The translations under genes were made by a program, and so were the position numbers. Positions 6,105 to 6,304 of a stretch of 6,304 nucleotides of DNA are shown piece by piece. The notes beneath the pieces are model-generated. The model was not told the DNA's origin. It saw only the letters and a program-made list of their open reading frames with translations, and searched no databases. The first letter of the stretch is position 1; each line of letters opens with the position of its first letter. Source of the DNA: Treponemataceae bacterium (GTDB lineage Bacteria; Spirochaetota; Spirochaetia; Treponematales; Treponemataceae); assembly GCA_024697985.1 (NCBI GenBank), contig JAILRX010000264.1, positions 1 through 6,304 of the forward strand, in the 5' to 3' direction.

Positions 6105-6210
6105 CATAACTACGCACTTAAACGATGGCGGGCTCGCTGGTAGCTGCGCTGCGAACGCTAGAAACTTCGTTGCGAATAGACCGGCTGTCGGCTTTGAACT
6201 TCTTGTTATG
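6105..6210 (-). other. Integron attC-like recombination site (about 106 bp)
   Basis: Read on the minus strand, the site starts CATAAC (R'' half), a 6-base spacer, then TTCAAAGCCGACAGCCGG (L''). It ends with CGTTTAA (L'), a 7-base spacer and GTTATG (R'). The outer hexamers are exact inverse complements. The 6- and 7-base spacers and the TTCAA(A)GCCGA block match the layout of classical attC sites such as that of aadA1. The L boxes pair with extra unpaired bases, as attC sites require, and the interior folds imperfectly, including an AACG/CGTT hairpin around 6157-6170. R' followed by T fits GTTRRRY at six of seven bases. It begins 7 bases after the stop codon of the gene to its right, as in a gene cassette. 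Crossover would fall between the G and first T of GTTATG (6110/6109). Confidence 0.75.
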
Positions 6211-6217
6211 GCATTTT

Positions 6218-6304
6218 TTACAACATTGCAATTCTAAGTTGCTTTCCAAATACAGATGCAACTTTTTGAAGAGTAGATAATCGGATATCTTCAGAATGGT
6301 TTTC
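6218..6304 (-). CDS. C-terminus of an Xre/HigA-type antitoxin, gene continues past right edge
   Basis: The last 28 codons and a TAA stop are readable; the frame is open to the window edge. The segment DIRLSTLQKVASVFGKQLRI is typical of the end of small helix-turn-helix (Cro/C1) proteins, especially antitoxins of the HigA/RelB-associated kind: LSTLQKVA is the last helix of the DNA-binding fold and GKQLRIAML the closing strand. The identification rests on this short tail only. The gene ends 7 bases before the attC-like site, so it would be the gene of an integron cassette. Toxin-antitoxin genes are common in chromosomal cassette arrays. If there is a toxin partner it should lie just to the right. 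Confidence 0.6.
   Translation of the reverse strand, partial: ENHSEDIRLSTLQKVASVFGKQLRIAML

Noticed and set aside
5698..6110. The ArsC-like gene as an integron cassette
   Set aside because: Its stop codon is 9 bp from the convergent cyclase stop, leaving no room for an attC of its own.
6058..6117. A 20-codon N-terminal extension of the ArsC-like protein
   Set aside because: It would start inside the attC-like site; the ATG at 6057 has AAGGAG at ideal spacing and begins the first strand of the fold.

Overview
The window looks like chromosomal DNA from a host- or rumen-associated spirochaete, most likely Treponema. This is an inference from moderately AT-rich DNA with strong AAGGAG-type ribosome sites, a membrane class III cyclase with a multi-helix N-terminus, a chemoreceptor whose hairpin tip reads NAAIESAHAGE, and an integron-type attC site (T. 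denticola is known to carry a chromosomal integron). No rRNA, tRNA, CRISPR array or insertion sequence was found, and no stretch over 300 bases lacks a gene.

Layout. Bases 2-1449 are a leftward metal-homeostasis operon. A consensus promoter overlapped by a perfect Fur-type palindrome drives a Fur/Zur-family repressor. A small His/Cys-rich membrane protein follows, with its start overlapping the repressor stop, and then a COG0523 (CobW-like) GTPase cut by the left edge. The ribosome site of the GTPase lies in a predicted stem that begins three bases after the preceding stop. Bases 1462-3363 encode a leftward chemoreceptor with six membrane helices and no sizeable extracellular domain. A 207-bp divergent control region follows, with a promoter on each strand and an inverted repeat at each.

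Bases 3571-5688 encode the most unusual protein here, a rightward adenylate cyclase of 705 residues: seven N-terminal helices, then an apparently extracellular domain resembling a family 2 carbohydrate-binding module held between two further helices, a coiled coil, and an intact class III catalytic domain. It suggests direct coupling of polysaccharide contact to cAMP production. Its end converges, 9 bp apart, on a leftward ArsC/Spx-like gene (5698-6057) in which the usual nucleophilic cysteine is serine and a cysteine sits three residues later.

Bases 6105-6210 have the architecture of an integron attC site on the minus strand, immediately downstream of a gene whose last 28 codons (6218-6304) look like the C-terminus of an Xre/HigA-type antitoxin. 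This would be the distal end of a cassette array that continues past the right edge. The ArsC-like gene has no attC of its own, so it is probably the flanking chromosomal gene.
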